Source of the DNA: Desmodus rotundus
Lineage: Eukaryota > Chordata > Mammalia > Chiroptera > Phyllostomidae
DNA length: 64,000 bases
Direction: 5' to 3'
Assembly (NCBI RefSeq): GCF_022682495.2
Contig: NC_071396.1
Coordinates: 21,077,735 to 21,141,734 of the forward strand
Program-made: the position numbers and the translations under genes
Shown: positions 43,735 through 55,020 of the stretch, in pieces
Numbering within the stretch: position 1 is the stretch's first letter
Layout: every line of letters begins with the position of its first letter
Notes under the pieces: model-generated
Seen by the model: only the letters and a program-made list of their open reading frames with translations
Told to the model about the DNA's origin: nothing
Databases searched by the model: none

Positions 43735-43906
43735 GCCTGGCCGGGTAGCTCAGTTGGTTAGAGCATCGTCCCAGTACGCCAAGGTTGTGGGTTCGATCCC
43801 CAGTCAGAATCGACCAATGAGTGCATAAATAAGTGGAACAACAAATCAATGTTTCTCTCTCTCCCTCTCTTTCTTTCTCTCTAAAAAAATTAATTAAAAA
43901 GTTGTT
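43735..43906 (+). repeat. Ves SINE, sense, strikingly tRNA-like head
   Basis: The head gcctggccgggtagctcagt then tggttagagcatcgtccc keeps a near-perfect tRNA A-box, and ggttgtgggttcgatcccca keeps the B-box. The CT-rich part is short and an A-rich tail follows. Imperfect flanking duplications are aaaaatgggagtaattt at left (from 43716) and aaaaatgagaatacttc at right (from about 43908). It is a SINE, not a tRNA gene: there is no acceptor-stem pairing and it continues into the SINE body. Confidence 0.92.
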
Positions 43907-45005
43907 TTAAAAATGAGAATACTTCACTAGCAACCATCTGTGTGAGCTGACAAATGGGAATTTGAAACAATATAATTAAACAAGTTACTGTTAAATTGTG
44001 TACATTCCTCAGATGAAACCACGTAAGAGAGGTGTTTGCCTTGAAGAGATGGATCAGGAGCGGGGAAAGCAAAGTTTGTGGGGTGGGGGGAAGGAGCTTT
44101 CCTGTCTGCATTCGTACTAACATGCGGGAGGGATGCGTGTGCCAGGTGGCTGGTGAGAAGGGTGCGTGCAGCGGCGCCCCTGACACGGACCAGTGCGCTG
44201 CAGCCCCTGCCGTCGGGGACTGAGATGTCAGCCCCCATTGTCTCTTTGAGCAGCAGAATTGACGTTCATGCAATAGGACAGTCAAGGCAGAAATCCAATT
44301 ACTGAGCTAATTAGCACCTTTGAGTGGTAAGCACCAAATTTACAGGAGGCAAGCCCTGGGGAAAGGCTCAAGCCCCCCAGTATGGCTGACAGGTCACCCT
44401 CTTAGAGAGGGCAGGGCAGAGCGGGAGGCCCTGGGGTGTGCAGGCAACGAAGCTCAGTTATCGCTCAGGAGAATTTAGCACTCTGCCTTACACAGCCTTT
44501 CGGAAAGATAGCTTTCCAGTTCACATCAGTTTAGAAGGTGTTCGAACTCCCTGAGGAGTTTGGTAAATGACTTTCTTTTGGCTCAATCCCACTTTAGAAA
44601 TTGTTTATTCCACTGCTGAAAATTCCATTTGTCCGAGGTCTTAAGGTGAAATTAAAATTCCACTTAGGGACTAACTATGTCGACGTGGGATTTTGGCCTT
44701 CATTAAAGAGAATTTTGTTGTTTGCTTCATTTTCTGCCACCCTGGGCTCTTTTATTTTCAAAGCTGATCTGCGGGTATTTCGAGAGACAAGGAAGCGGTA
44801 ACAGGGCGGCATGCTGGGGTTGACGGTCCCCGAGTTGTCACAGATGCTTCTTGTCTCTAACCCGGTCAGAGCCTTCCCCGCAGGGCTCAGTCAGAGGGTC
44901 CGAGATGCTTCTCAAATATCCACAACGTATGAGGAAGGAGAATACTTTTGTCTGCAAGTCAAACTTTTCCGTTTATTCAAATTACAGTTGCATCCAGGTA
45001 TCTTT

Positions 45006-45231
45006 TTGTTCATCATCCCCCGAGGGTGTGTTTATGGATTTTAGAGAGAGAAGAAGGGACCGAGAGAGAGAAACATGGATGTGAGAGACAAACATCTACT
45101 GGTTGCCTCCCGTGTGATCCCGATCGGGATCAAACCCTCAACCTAACCACGTGCCCTGACAAAGGACCAAACCCACACCATTTTGGTCTACGGGACGACG
45201 CCCCAACCAGTGGAGCCACCTGACCAGGGTC
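45006..45231 (-). repeat. Ves SINE, antisense, with target-site duplication
   Basis: Minus strand: ccctggtcaggtggctccac, ggttggggcgtcgtcccgta, then ggtttggtcctttgtcaggg, an extra ggttgagggtttgatcccga segment, gaggcaaccagtagatgttt and a CT-rich tail. Flanked by catccaggtatcttt (44991-45005) and catctaggtatcttt (45232-45246), 14 of 15 identical. Confidence 0.94.
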
Positions 45232-45459
45232 CATCTAGGTATCTTTATAATCTGTTCTGATTTCCCAGAGACAAATTCACAAAAGAACTGTGCATTCAGA
45301 GGTCTCTTCTTAAGCACCATTACCCAAAAGTGTTTGTCCTTTGTTAAATCATACACTTGTATCAACAACCAGGTTTAAATGTAATCTAGTGGCAGCCACT
45401 GTCCTGTCTTCTTAGCAACTATGATGAGAGAAGAAACTTCAGGATCAGCCTGACCTTGG

Positions 45460-45525
45460 AATGTGCATTTATTCATTCGGCAAATACTTACTGAGTGACG
45501 GCAGTGTGCCAGCTGTGAGCCAACA
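45460..45525 (-). repeat. L2 3' end fragment, antisense
   Basis: The text catttattcattcggcaaat then acttactgagtgacggcagt and gtgccagctgtg is the reverse complement of the L2 3' end. Confidence 0.65.
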
Positions 45526-45599
45526 GCTTGCCCTCCTGCTACGTAGGGTCTGCTGTCAGGGGCAGGGAAAATCAAACAATCACGCAACGAAATGTATGG

Positions 45600-45812
45600 C
45601 CTGGTACAGAGTAAAGGTCCAGGGTCCGCCTATCTGGGTTCGAAGCCTGGCCCTGCCACCTGTTAGCTCTGTGACCTTGGGCGCTTCACCTAACCTCATT
45701 GTATCTCCGTGAGAAATACCTACTTCCTTCCCCATGAGAAATACCTACTTCCAAAGGTAGCTGTGAGGGTATAATGAGTTAATACATGTAAACTACTCAC
45801 ACAAGTAAGAGC
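45600..45812 (+). repeat. MIR, sense, with internal 25-bp tandem duplication
   Basis: One of the best-kept MIRs here: gggttcgaagcctggccctg, ccacctgttagctctgtgac, cttgggcgcttcacctaacc, ctgtgagggtataatgagtt, aatacatgtaaactactcac. The phrase tgagaaatacctacttcc occurs at 45710-45727 and again at 45735-45752, so a 25-bp unit was duplicated after insertion. Confidence 0.88.
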
Positions 45813-47233
45813 TACTTACTGCATTATAATTAGACATCTAATAATAATTAGATGTACTTAACTAATAGGCATAATGATAAATAGGCATAATTAGACATAT
45901 AATCATGTCATCATTGTTAGCGGTATCAACCACGACAAGAGGCACGGTGTGTGAAAGCGCACGTGGTCTCCCCAGGAGCAGGCACCGGGGAAGGTGTCCC
46001 CGGGGAAGCGAGCCGTGAGCTGGGCTGAAGGGTGAGAGGAGCCAGGGAGGAAAGGAGGGCGGGGCTGGAGAGGGAGTAGAGCACCAGGCAGCTGGGCAGG
46101 AGGCGGAGGAGGGAGAGGTGCCAGGAGTAGGTCACACGGAAAAAGAAGGCCGGTGAGGTTGGAGCAGAGAAAGCAAAGGGCTGAGGGACAGCAGGGGCAG
46201 GGGACGGGCATGTGAAGATCGGGTTTTTGACAATTATTACAGGACCCTCCCTATGTCCAAACTTGTGTATAACCCTTGTTCAATGATCTATTTCTAGGGG
46301 AAGCCCTTTTTTAATGGCTTCGGTTTAGCCATGTGGAATTGCTGTTTTTATAGGTCATTACTAGCTGAATATTGTCCACTTCATGTGGACGGCATCACTT
46401 TGACATGTCATCCTTCAGAGGATGGCGAGCTGCCACTCACCTGAACTCAGAGCCCTGGTCAGGCACAGGCTGTCTGATTAGAGCAGTCTATGGCCCTTAG
46501 AAGGGGTTGGGGGACAGGGGAACTTCAAGGGCTGGTGAAGTTTGAGACACCAGTGGGGTGACCCCATCGGCACAGGCAGTGATGTGGAGAGACCATTGTT
46601 GAGAGACGGTCACCCTTTACCGGGTGGCTCCAGGAAGCAAGGGGCCCCCACGGATTGGCCGGCTTACCAAAGCTGTGAACTGAGGTGAGTTGTCACAGCT
46701 GGAGAGGTTCGAACCTGGTTCTGGTGGCCACTTGTTACCATGGCTACCTACAATCCGTCTTCTAAGTTGGTGAGAGCTGTGTTTATTTGTGTGGTTCAAC
46801 CTGAGACAGGCCTGTAAGAATCCCCCCAACTCCTGAAAGCAAGTGGTGGAGATGTGGCCCACCCGCCGTGATTTTCTGGAATCGGTTTGAAAAGAAAGCG
46901 CCTGCGTGTGCCCCGCTGTCCCGTTCTGACGGTGAGGGACAGTCCGCTGGCAGTTCCAGGGCCTGTGTGTAGTTTTTGGGCCCGGCGCTCCAAATCGATG
47001 AGACACAAGACCGTTCCCCCTCATCGTGGGAATGCTTCCTCTCTTCCCTCCACGTGTTTCTGCGCGTGTCCCTCTCTTCTGTACCACGAGACCCCCCTCT
47101 TTGCAGCCGCCGTCCCCCTGTGCTGCATGTGAGCTGCATGTCCCCTGCCTTTCCCACTCACACGCTGACGCTGTAAACCCGCTGCTTACTCGGGATCCGA
47201 CCCTGACTTCTCACCATTTTCTGGCCCTTCCAG

Positions 47234-47292
47234 CACAAAGCGCATGGATAATTCCAACACGAGACTGGCGGTCCAAATTGAAAAGGATCCAG
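47234..47292 (+). CDS. PCNX2: Pecanex-like 2, internal exon 4 of window (small exon)
   Basis: This 59-base exon completes the Asn codon as AAC and encodes TKRMDNSNTRLAVQIEKDP plus the first base of a Gly codon. It lies in the cytoplasmic region just after the last membrane segment. The sequence is the best paralogue discriminator in the window: RMDNSNTRLAVQIE-x-DPG agrees with PCNX2 as I remember it, whereas PCNX1 and PCNX3 have VDHSNTRL followed by a different tail. Acceptor (ctggcccttccag) and donor (ccag|gtaag) are both strong. It sits far from its neighbours, 19.8 kb after exon 3 and 3.8 kb before exon 5. Confidence 0.92.
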
Positions 47293-47500
47293 GTAAGAAG
47301 TTACCTTTCTTCTCTTTCATTAAAACTATGCATTTTGTTACGTAGAAATCCAGAAAAGGAGTCAAGTCTTCCTTTAAGTTACTGTGGAGACAACATATGT
47401 CTTGGTAAATACGCTCACCGTAAAGATAACTGTAAGTGCGCTCGGCAAGCTTATCCATATGGTTTAGAATGGATTCGTCTGTTGTTTAGAATTGATTCAG

Positions 47501-47676
47501 GCATTGAGCGCAGAAGGAAAAGGACTCATGGACGTGGACTACCGTGTGGTGATTTCGGGGGTGGGTGGAGGTGGAAGAGGGTATAAGGGGGATAAATAGC
47601 AATGGAAAAAACAACAGTAAAAATAAATTTAAAAAATAAAAATAAAAAATATGCATGCACACACAAGCATGCAGAA
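47501..47676 (+). repeat. Young 5'-truncated L1 3' tail (bat type) with 13-bp target-site duplication
   Basis: The insert carries gtggactaccgtgtggtgat then ttcgggggtgggtggaggtg, gggtataagggggataaata and an A-rich tail (47610-47650), followed by a short CA/TGCATG stretch. This resembles the L1 3' end common in bat genomes as I remember it. The sequence agaattgattcag is repeated exactly at 47488-47500 and 47677-47689. It lies about 200 bases downstream of exon 4. Confidence 0.8.
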
Positions 47677-49506
47677 AGAATTGATTCAGTACCGAATGCC
47701 TGTGTTCATGAAGACGTGTTTATTTTTCTGTGACAGACGTCAAATACAGACTAGAAACCTTGGTCTTTTAGGAAAATTTGTTTGGAAAAACATCAGTCGG
47801 GTAGGGCGTTGGCTTGTCCGTGAAGGCAAGCCATTCCACGGTCCAAGATCTAGGATCCAGAAGTGTTCAGAAATTTCATTCACTTATGTGATGGAAGCAT
47901 TTCCCTGCTGGAGAATTACTTTACTTTTTTCTTTCTATGATCTGTCTAATTTTTCATCATTCTACCTCTTTTTTTCCCCTCATATCAGAATGCAAATTTT
48001 AACTCCTCTATTTTTATCCACCTCACTGTCCCCAAGTGGCAGAAATCTTGTTTAGGAAGAATTGTGTCGCGCTAATTACCTGTATCCGAATTGCGTGTAC
48101 AGGATTAATTTGAAGTCATCAGTTGAAATTGGAACATACCTGGAGAGACAGATCTGTTTTCTTGTTGACCTTTTTGTCAGTAGAACGTGCAGACGCTGCA
48201 AACATCTCTCAAGTGGAGCTGTGGGACTCGACGACATTGCAGGGCCATTGATACCAGGCATATGGACAATGCCATAGGTGCACCGTGCCTTTAATTATTC
48301 ATAATTTTGTCATGTTTTAATCTAACGCAGATGCGCGGTCAGTGCGTTCTGAGAAGATCTCCACTTTGGGTGGATTAAATTGTTTTGTTTTATTTAAACA
48401 TCAAACAGTTTAAACAATTAAGTGAAAGTTAATTTTCTCATTCAGGCCCTTTCTTTAAAACTGCCAGAGACTGAAAGTAATCTCTAATTAGTGTCTCAGA
48501 ATGCGTGCTTAATTATCGTAGAAAATGAGTAGAACGGAGGTCAGGCAGGCTTCATCTGCATAGAAAATTAAGCATACTGATTCTTCATTAGACTACATGA
48601 CTTGCCTCAGCCCGTAGTACAGTTTATTTCTTTCCATTAATCATAATTAGGTTATAAATATACTAATTTCAATTCAGCTGTTGATTGTCACGAATGACTA
48701 GCAACGATATTCACAGTTTCATAGCATTGCCTTAGAGTCTTCTGGAGGTGGATCGGTGCACTTTTTGAAGGAGCACCTGGGGCAGGTCTTCGCCTTTCGA
48801 ACCCTTAACCACGTTTCGGTTCCCGGGTTGAGCAGAACTCATTTCAGACCCACAGTCTACCTCGGATCTCCCCGAACCTCTGTCCCACTTCGACAGATGT
48901 CCTACACCGGAGCCTGGAGCTTTCTCTTCTGAGGCACATTACACTCCTCTGACTTCCCAGAATTTACCCCCCAAAGAAAAGATTCTCCCAGAACAAAAGA
49001 CCTGAATGCAAACTTCTCTCCGAGCCCCTCCCCGCACTTCCTCCACCCCCAGGACCCAAACCAGGAGGACTTCCCAGTTTATTGTCTTCTCAAAAAGCTC
49101 CAACCCTTTATCATGAGACATGCAGTGGAAGGAGCAAAAGGGGTCTGGGCCCAGCAGGGAGATAAAGGGAACACACAGTGAACCCCAGATTCCACACCAC
49201 CCAAACGCCCACCCCCCAACCCCGGACCGCCATTGCAAAGCAGGGCGTTCTGTCGTTTCGTCTTTGCTGTGTCTGCCCCTCAGCCTTCCCTGGGCGTCCT
49301 CATCCACCCCGCCCAATAGCTAAAATTAAACAGGCAAGGCAGCCGAACGGCTAGAACTCTTCGTCACTGCGGAGGGGGGGAGCGACAGAAATGGTGCAGC
49401 CACGTCCAGATGCCCTTAAACTGATGAGTGGCTAAACCCTCTGTGGCGTCTGCCAAGGACCAGCGCTCCGAGTGAGGCTCAGCACACCTCGTCTGTCTGC
49501 AGCAAA

Positions 49507-49507
<1 letters not shown>

Positions 49508-49540
<33 letters not shown>
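49508..49540 (+). repeat. 33-base poly-G run
   Basis: Thirty-three consecutive G preceded by gcaaac and followed by ccggccg. Such a long G homopolymer is exceptional in mammalian DNA. It may be a real quadruplex-prone tract or a sequencing or assembly artefact. Confidence 0.95.
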
Positions 49541-49542
<2 letters not shown>

Positions 49543-49917
49543 GGCCGAAAATGCATTCGCTAGGGGGCGCTTACGTGACTACACGCACTTTTTATACACT
49601 AACAAGGGTGAATTTCCCTCTGCATAAATTTTCTCTCAGTGAATCTCAGTGTTAGATACATGTATAATTTTAAAACAATAAATGGCACCTGTATATAATG
49701 TAAGTTACATCTCTATAATATGTAATGTACATTTGTATGTGGTATATATACTAACAATAATTATCTGTATGGTAGCAGGTAGATTGTGCTATTAATATCT
49801 TTAAATTATACCTCAGTGAGTTTGATCACAAAGAGAAAAATCCTGGAGTTACTTGCTAGGTATGTTCTTAGAAACCAAATTTCTCTTAAGGAAACGGTAC
49901 AATCTGTGGTGTTATCT

Positions 49918-50990
49918 ATTACTCAACAGATACTTAGCTAGTCCCTACTACGTGTTAGGGACCTGCCAGTATTGGGATATATTATAAAAATTAGCAACCT
50001 AGACGTAGATTTGCCTTTCTTCACTTCATGGTGCATTGGAGAAATCAGCTGTTACTCAAAGAACCGTAAACCATACACACGCAGAAACCAAGCGTCAAAT
50101 TCCAACTGTGACGAGCGCCCCAAAGCGGAGGATCACAGTGCTGAGAGCTGGTAGTAGGGATTTGGCCCATCCGAGGGGTCGGAAGGTCCCTGACGTGGTG
50201 GAGCTACAGCTACTAGAGTAACTAGTACCGTTAAGAGCAGAGAAGAAAGTAAGAGCAAGCAGGGCAGAAAGACCAGGGGCTCCGGGATGGGGGCATGTGA
50301 GTCACTTGCGTGAAAGTTCTGGGTTGCTGAGCACCAAGGGTGCGGAGGGTGTCCGTGTGAGGTGAGGATGGGGGCTGGAGGGTGGAGCCGATGGCCCAGT
50401 GAGGCTTGGGACCCTATTGCAGGTGATGGGCAGAAATCTCGTCTCTACATTAGGAGCGGTGAGAAACCGCTAAGGGCTTTAAGTTACGGGGCTGGGAAGT
50501 CCTGGGTAGCACACCCACCTGTTCCGTCTGAAAAGCTGATCCTGCCTCTGGCGTAGAGAATCGATTAGATAAGGTCCCCGTGAAGATTCCCAGGTTATCC
50601 ATCTGACTACTGTGATTGTCCCCTTGAGACACTATGTAGCTTGGAATAAGGCAGAGGTGATGGAAATGGAGAAAGGTAGAAAGATGCGAAAAATATCAGA
50701 GGAAAGTAAAACAGAGAGGCCTGGGGGGAAGGAGTGGGAACGAAGGTCCCTGGGTTGTAGCTGACAGGATGTCGGTGCCGTTCACTGAGATGGGGAACAG
50801 CAGGGGCCCCCACGTGGACGTGTGGAAGGCGAGGAGCGTTAGGGACACTTGGGAGAAGTCAGTAGACAAGTGTGTACACAGGTCAGACAGACGGTGTCAG
50901 CTGGAGACAGAACTTGTGAGTGTTCTGCATTTCGACTCTGATTCGGTCCATCTGTGTAGATTGCGTCACCTAGAAGATGTGCAAAGAGAA
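49918..50990 (-). repeat. L2 LINE remnant, antisense
   Basis: It begins with ctcaacagatacttagctag and gtccctactacgtgttaggg (antisense L2 3' end), passes through accgctaagggctttaagtt (compare 'ccattggagggttttaag'), and reaches tgccgttcactgagatgggg then aacagcagggg, which matches antisense L2 coding sequence 'gccatttactgagatggggaac'. Confidence 0.65.
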
Positions 50991-51087
50991 CAAGAAGGAG
51001 GGTCTCACGAAGTCCACTAAAGTGGGCCAAGGGCCTGAAAGCTCGGACCTAGCCTTGATCAAATGCCTGCTCTGTCTCCGAGCCTGA

Positions 51088-51435
<348 letters not shown>

Positions 51436-51949
51436 TAGTAGAAGGAGACTCAGGGAGCATCCCCCACCTGCCTTCATCCTGTATTTTGATGTAAATGGTC
51501 CCCGGAGGGGATGATTCAGGGAAATGTGTGGTCTGGTGTAAACCTGTGGAGCACAAGTCAGAGTTTCGGTTTAATTCTTCTGGGAAACACTCGAAGCAAC
51601 GGGAGCTCGTGGGACACGCGTGGGCTGCGTGTGGAGTGGGCCACACCTGAAACAGCCCGGTTCTGTGGGTCGCAGGTGCTGTGGTCGGTGCGGGCAAGTC
51701 ATTCAGCGTTCAGAGCGTTTCTTGCATCTGTGCAGTGATGAGGACCTAAGACTGGCCGCCTCATGACGTTGTTGTGTGACTTGATGAGGTGGTGCATAAG
51801 CAGGTCCTGCACGAACACTCGTTGCTTCGTGGTTGCTGCCTCCACCGGAATCTTGAAAAGTCTGGCCCCGGGTTTTCCATCCAGTCGAGTGCTGGAGCTC
51901 AGGGATTCTCATGCCCTCCCGTGCCCTTTGGTTAGTCCTCCATCCACTG

Positions 51950-52740
51950 TGTGTTTTCCCAGCACCTCCTCTGTGCCCGGGAGTGCTGAAGCTGGACTCG
52001 CAATGGGCACGTGGCCTGGAGGAGTCTCGCCCCGATGGTGGTGGCCTTCAGAGGGAGGAGTGCAAGAAAACCAGTCAACACGGGCAAAATAGTGATGGGG
52101 TCGGACGTGCTGTGGAGGAAGGAGATAAAGGCCCCTGACCCAAATGGCTGCAGAGGGTGGGGGCAGTGTGAGTGGCTGCTCTGTTGGTTGCGCTGGCTGG
52201 GGACAGCATCCGGCAAGCACAGGACGGAGGCCAAGGACCCACAGTGCTGAATGGACAGGTCGGGAGCGCTGGAGTGACCTCGAGCCTGGGGCCCATGTGA
52301 CTAGAACACGGGACAGGCGGGAGGCGGGGTCCCAGGCCTCACAGCTTGGGTGAGGGGGCTGCATGCTATTCTCTGCATAACGGGCAGCCACAGCGGTGGG
52401 GTTCTGGAGAGCGGAGTGACTGACCTGGTTTGCACGTTGAGCTTGTTCGGGTAGCTGCATGGAGAACGTTCTCGAAGGGGACTGAAGCAGAGAAGGGAGA
52501 CCATTTTAGAAGTTCTGTCGTCAGGACAGCAGAGGGGCGGTGGAGACGGAGGAGCTGGGAGGCGGGGAGGTCAGGGAGCAGTCCAGGATGCTGGGGGGCA
52601 GGGAAGTGAGGCTCAGCTCGCACTCTGGTTTCCGGGTGGGTGCCTGGGTGGGTGGAGGCACATTTCCTCAAACGGGGAGTTTGGCATTTGGGGGTATAAT
52701 CGAGAGCTCCATTTTGGATGCTTTCACTTAAAATGCCCTT
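51950..52740 (-). repeat. L2 LINE remnant, antisense
   Basis: The 3' end side gcacctcctctgtgcccggg and ctgaagctggactcgcaatg is followed by agcggagtgactgacctggt (compare 'ggagtgacatgatctg'), gaagggagaccattttagaa and cagtccaggatgctggg. All are in antisense L2 order with many gaps. Confidence 0.6.
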
Positions 52741-52804
52741 GATCCATCCAAGTGAACATACCATGTAGCTAATTGGACGGATGTGTCTTATATTCCCCTC
52801 AGGA

Positions 52805-53060
52805 GACATTCGTTCAGCACTCATTGTATGTCAAGCCCGCGGCTGGGCACTTTGAATACAGAAGCGAAGGCCCCACTTAAGGAGCCTGGAGCCTCACCAA
52901 GGAGACAGGCATAATGAGCAATTAGAGATGAGTGTCAGGGGCCATGCCGTGCGTGGGCGCCACAGGGAGCAGGGAAGGGGTCAGACAGGGCAGCCGGGCA
53001 GTGGAGAGGCCGCAGTTAGAAGGGAGAGGAGGGAACAGCCGGTATAATAACTAAGAGGCA
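52805..53060 (-). repeat. L2 LINE 3' part, second antisense copy
   Basis: A fresh L2 3' start, cattcgttcagcactcattg then gggcactttgaatacagaag, lies directly after the previous L2 piece. It is followed by ggagcctggagcctcaccaa and gagacaggcataatgagcaa. Confidence 0.6.
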
Positions 53061-54797
53061 CGAAGTCACCAGTCAGGGTTCCACATGGTGTGGGAGGAAG
53101 GGGTCACGGACAATGCTGGAAGGTGAGTAGGAGCCAGGTCACAGCTGCGAGAACATCACAGAGACAAAAGGACATCTTTCAGCCAAGAACAAATGGCCAT
53201 CTTTTCACATCTTTAACACCATTACCGACAGAGGACCAAGTCTTTTGGCTCTTAGAATGAGGACTTCTAAGCATAGTTTTGGGGGTGTCCACTCTTTTAA
53301 AATAACATTCCTAAGTGAATTTGTTTGGAAGGCTTTTTCTTTCCCCAGGGCGGCGGGTTGCGTGGTTTCGGCGTATATTCTGGGCACCCTCACAGCTGCA
53401 GTGTCTGGGTTTAGGGAGAGTGTTTCATAGAGGCCGAGTGCCGAGAGCAGTGGCCGGGCTCCACTCGGCAGTCCAGTCCGAGAAGGCGCGCCCCGGAATC
53501 CCGCACAGGTGCCCGAAATGCCACAGGACCAGCCAGAAATCGCGTGCTTCCAATCCAATAAGACAGCAGAATCGCCTGTTTCAAGATCTTTCCATGTTTT
53601 TGTTTTTCTAATTCCCAGGAATTGCTGTCAGAGTTAGGCTAGTTGAATCTGAGTTGCAGTTTCTATCAGAAGTTGTATGCAGCTTACAGCCCCTTTAGCA
53701 GACTTCAGTGATGTCTAAGGGTCCGAAGTTCATTAGATTTCAGGAGCTTACAGCACTTTGTCTGCCAGCTCCTGGTCACAAGCAGGGTCTCCCTTATCTA
53801 CCGCACGGAATGTTCTGGTCCCACCTCACATCAGTTATTGGGGTGGGGGAGCATAAGGAACCACCGCAAAATTGAAAGGTTCCAGACAGCAAGGATGTCC
53901 TGTTATTTCTCACAGTGGTGTGGGTTGGCTGGTAGTTCCTTTGCTGGGGCCACCTGCGGTCACTCTTGCAGCCGCATTCAGCAGGCAGGTGAGTGGGACT
54001 GGAAGGTGCAAAGGGCCACATCCGGAGCCAGCTACCCCCCCTGCACATTGGCGCTTCTCCGTGTGGCTGCTCAGCTTCCTGTGAGCCGGACTAGACTCCT
54101 TTACAGCCAGGTGGTCTCCAGGTTCCAAAAGGGGGACACGGGATACTTCAAGGCCTCTTATGGCTCAGCCCCCAGGATAGGCCCCATGTGACCCCCACCC
54201 CGTTCTATTGGCCAGTCATTCCCAAGGGCTGCTCACATTGCACGATTCACTGGGGCCAATCTTATGCAACGCACCGGACCCCAGGAGCTCCATCAGGTCC
54301 AATACGGAGAAAGGCTCAGATGACCCCCACGTGGTCGGGCAGAGAGGCAGTGGCTGTGTGAGGAGGGGGTCCAGGAGTTCTCTGGTTAGGCCCCAGGGAG
54401 CCCAAAGAATGATCTTGATTTGAGTTGTCAAAGCCCATCGGCTGGTAGTATAGTGAGTGACCAATACGATTTCAAAGCCAGAGTGCAGACAAGGAAGGCA
54501 CGTGTTCTATTCTACTGTTTTCCGCCCACACATCCAAGAATAGAAACAGTTCTTTCCTTGTTCACGCAAGGCAGAAGGGTCGTCAGGCCCACTGCTCTCG
54601 GGCTTCTGAGGGTCAATTACTTTTCCTGCCCAGCGAGTCATTGAGGAAACCACTCAAGGGCTGACGGAGTAACAATCATTGGTTTTAACTCTAAGTCAAG
54701 GTAGCAGATCTAAGTCAGTCATGCACTTCACAAGGCCAGCGGTGCGAGGGGCACCAAGTTCAAGGTTTTTAAAAGAAATGGAATCTGTTGGATTTTT

Positions 54798-55020
54798 CTT
54801 AATCCTCACCTGAACAGATATTTTTTGTTGATTTTAGAGAGAGAGGAAGGGACAAAGGAACACAGAGAGAGAGAGAGAAACATTGATCTGTTGCTTCCCA
54901 TATGCCCCGCTATGGGGGATCAAACCTGAAACCTAGGTATGCGCCCTGACTGGGAATTGAACTCACAACCTTTTGGTGTACGGGACGATGCTCCAACCAA
55001 CTGAGCTACCCGCCAGGGTA
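54798..55020 (-). repeat. Ves SINE, antisense, perfect 16-bp target-site duplication
   Basis: Minus strand: accctggcgggtagctcagt, tggttggagcatcgtcccgt, caaaaggttgtgagttcaat, tcccagtcagggcgcatacc, a second ggtttgatcccccatagcgg segment, CT-rich middle and a tail running into ggtgaggattaag. The duplication gaatctgttggatttt is identical at 54781-54796 and 55021-55036, the cleanest in the window. Confidence 0.96.

Noticed and set aside
43735..43815. A tRNA gene, suggested by a near-perfect A-box (gtagctcagttggttagagc) and B-box (ggttcgatcccc)
   Set aside because: The ends do not pair as an acceptor stem, and the sequence runs on into a Ves SINE body with CT-rich region and A-tail. The same applies to the heads of all the other Ves copies.
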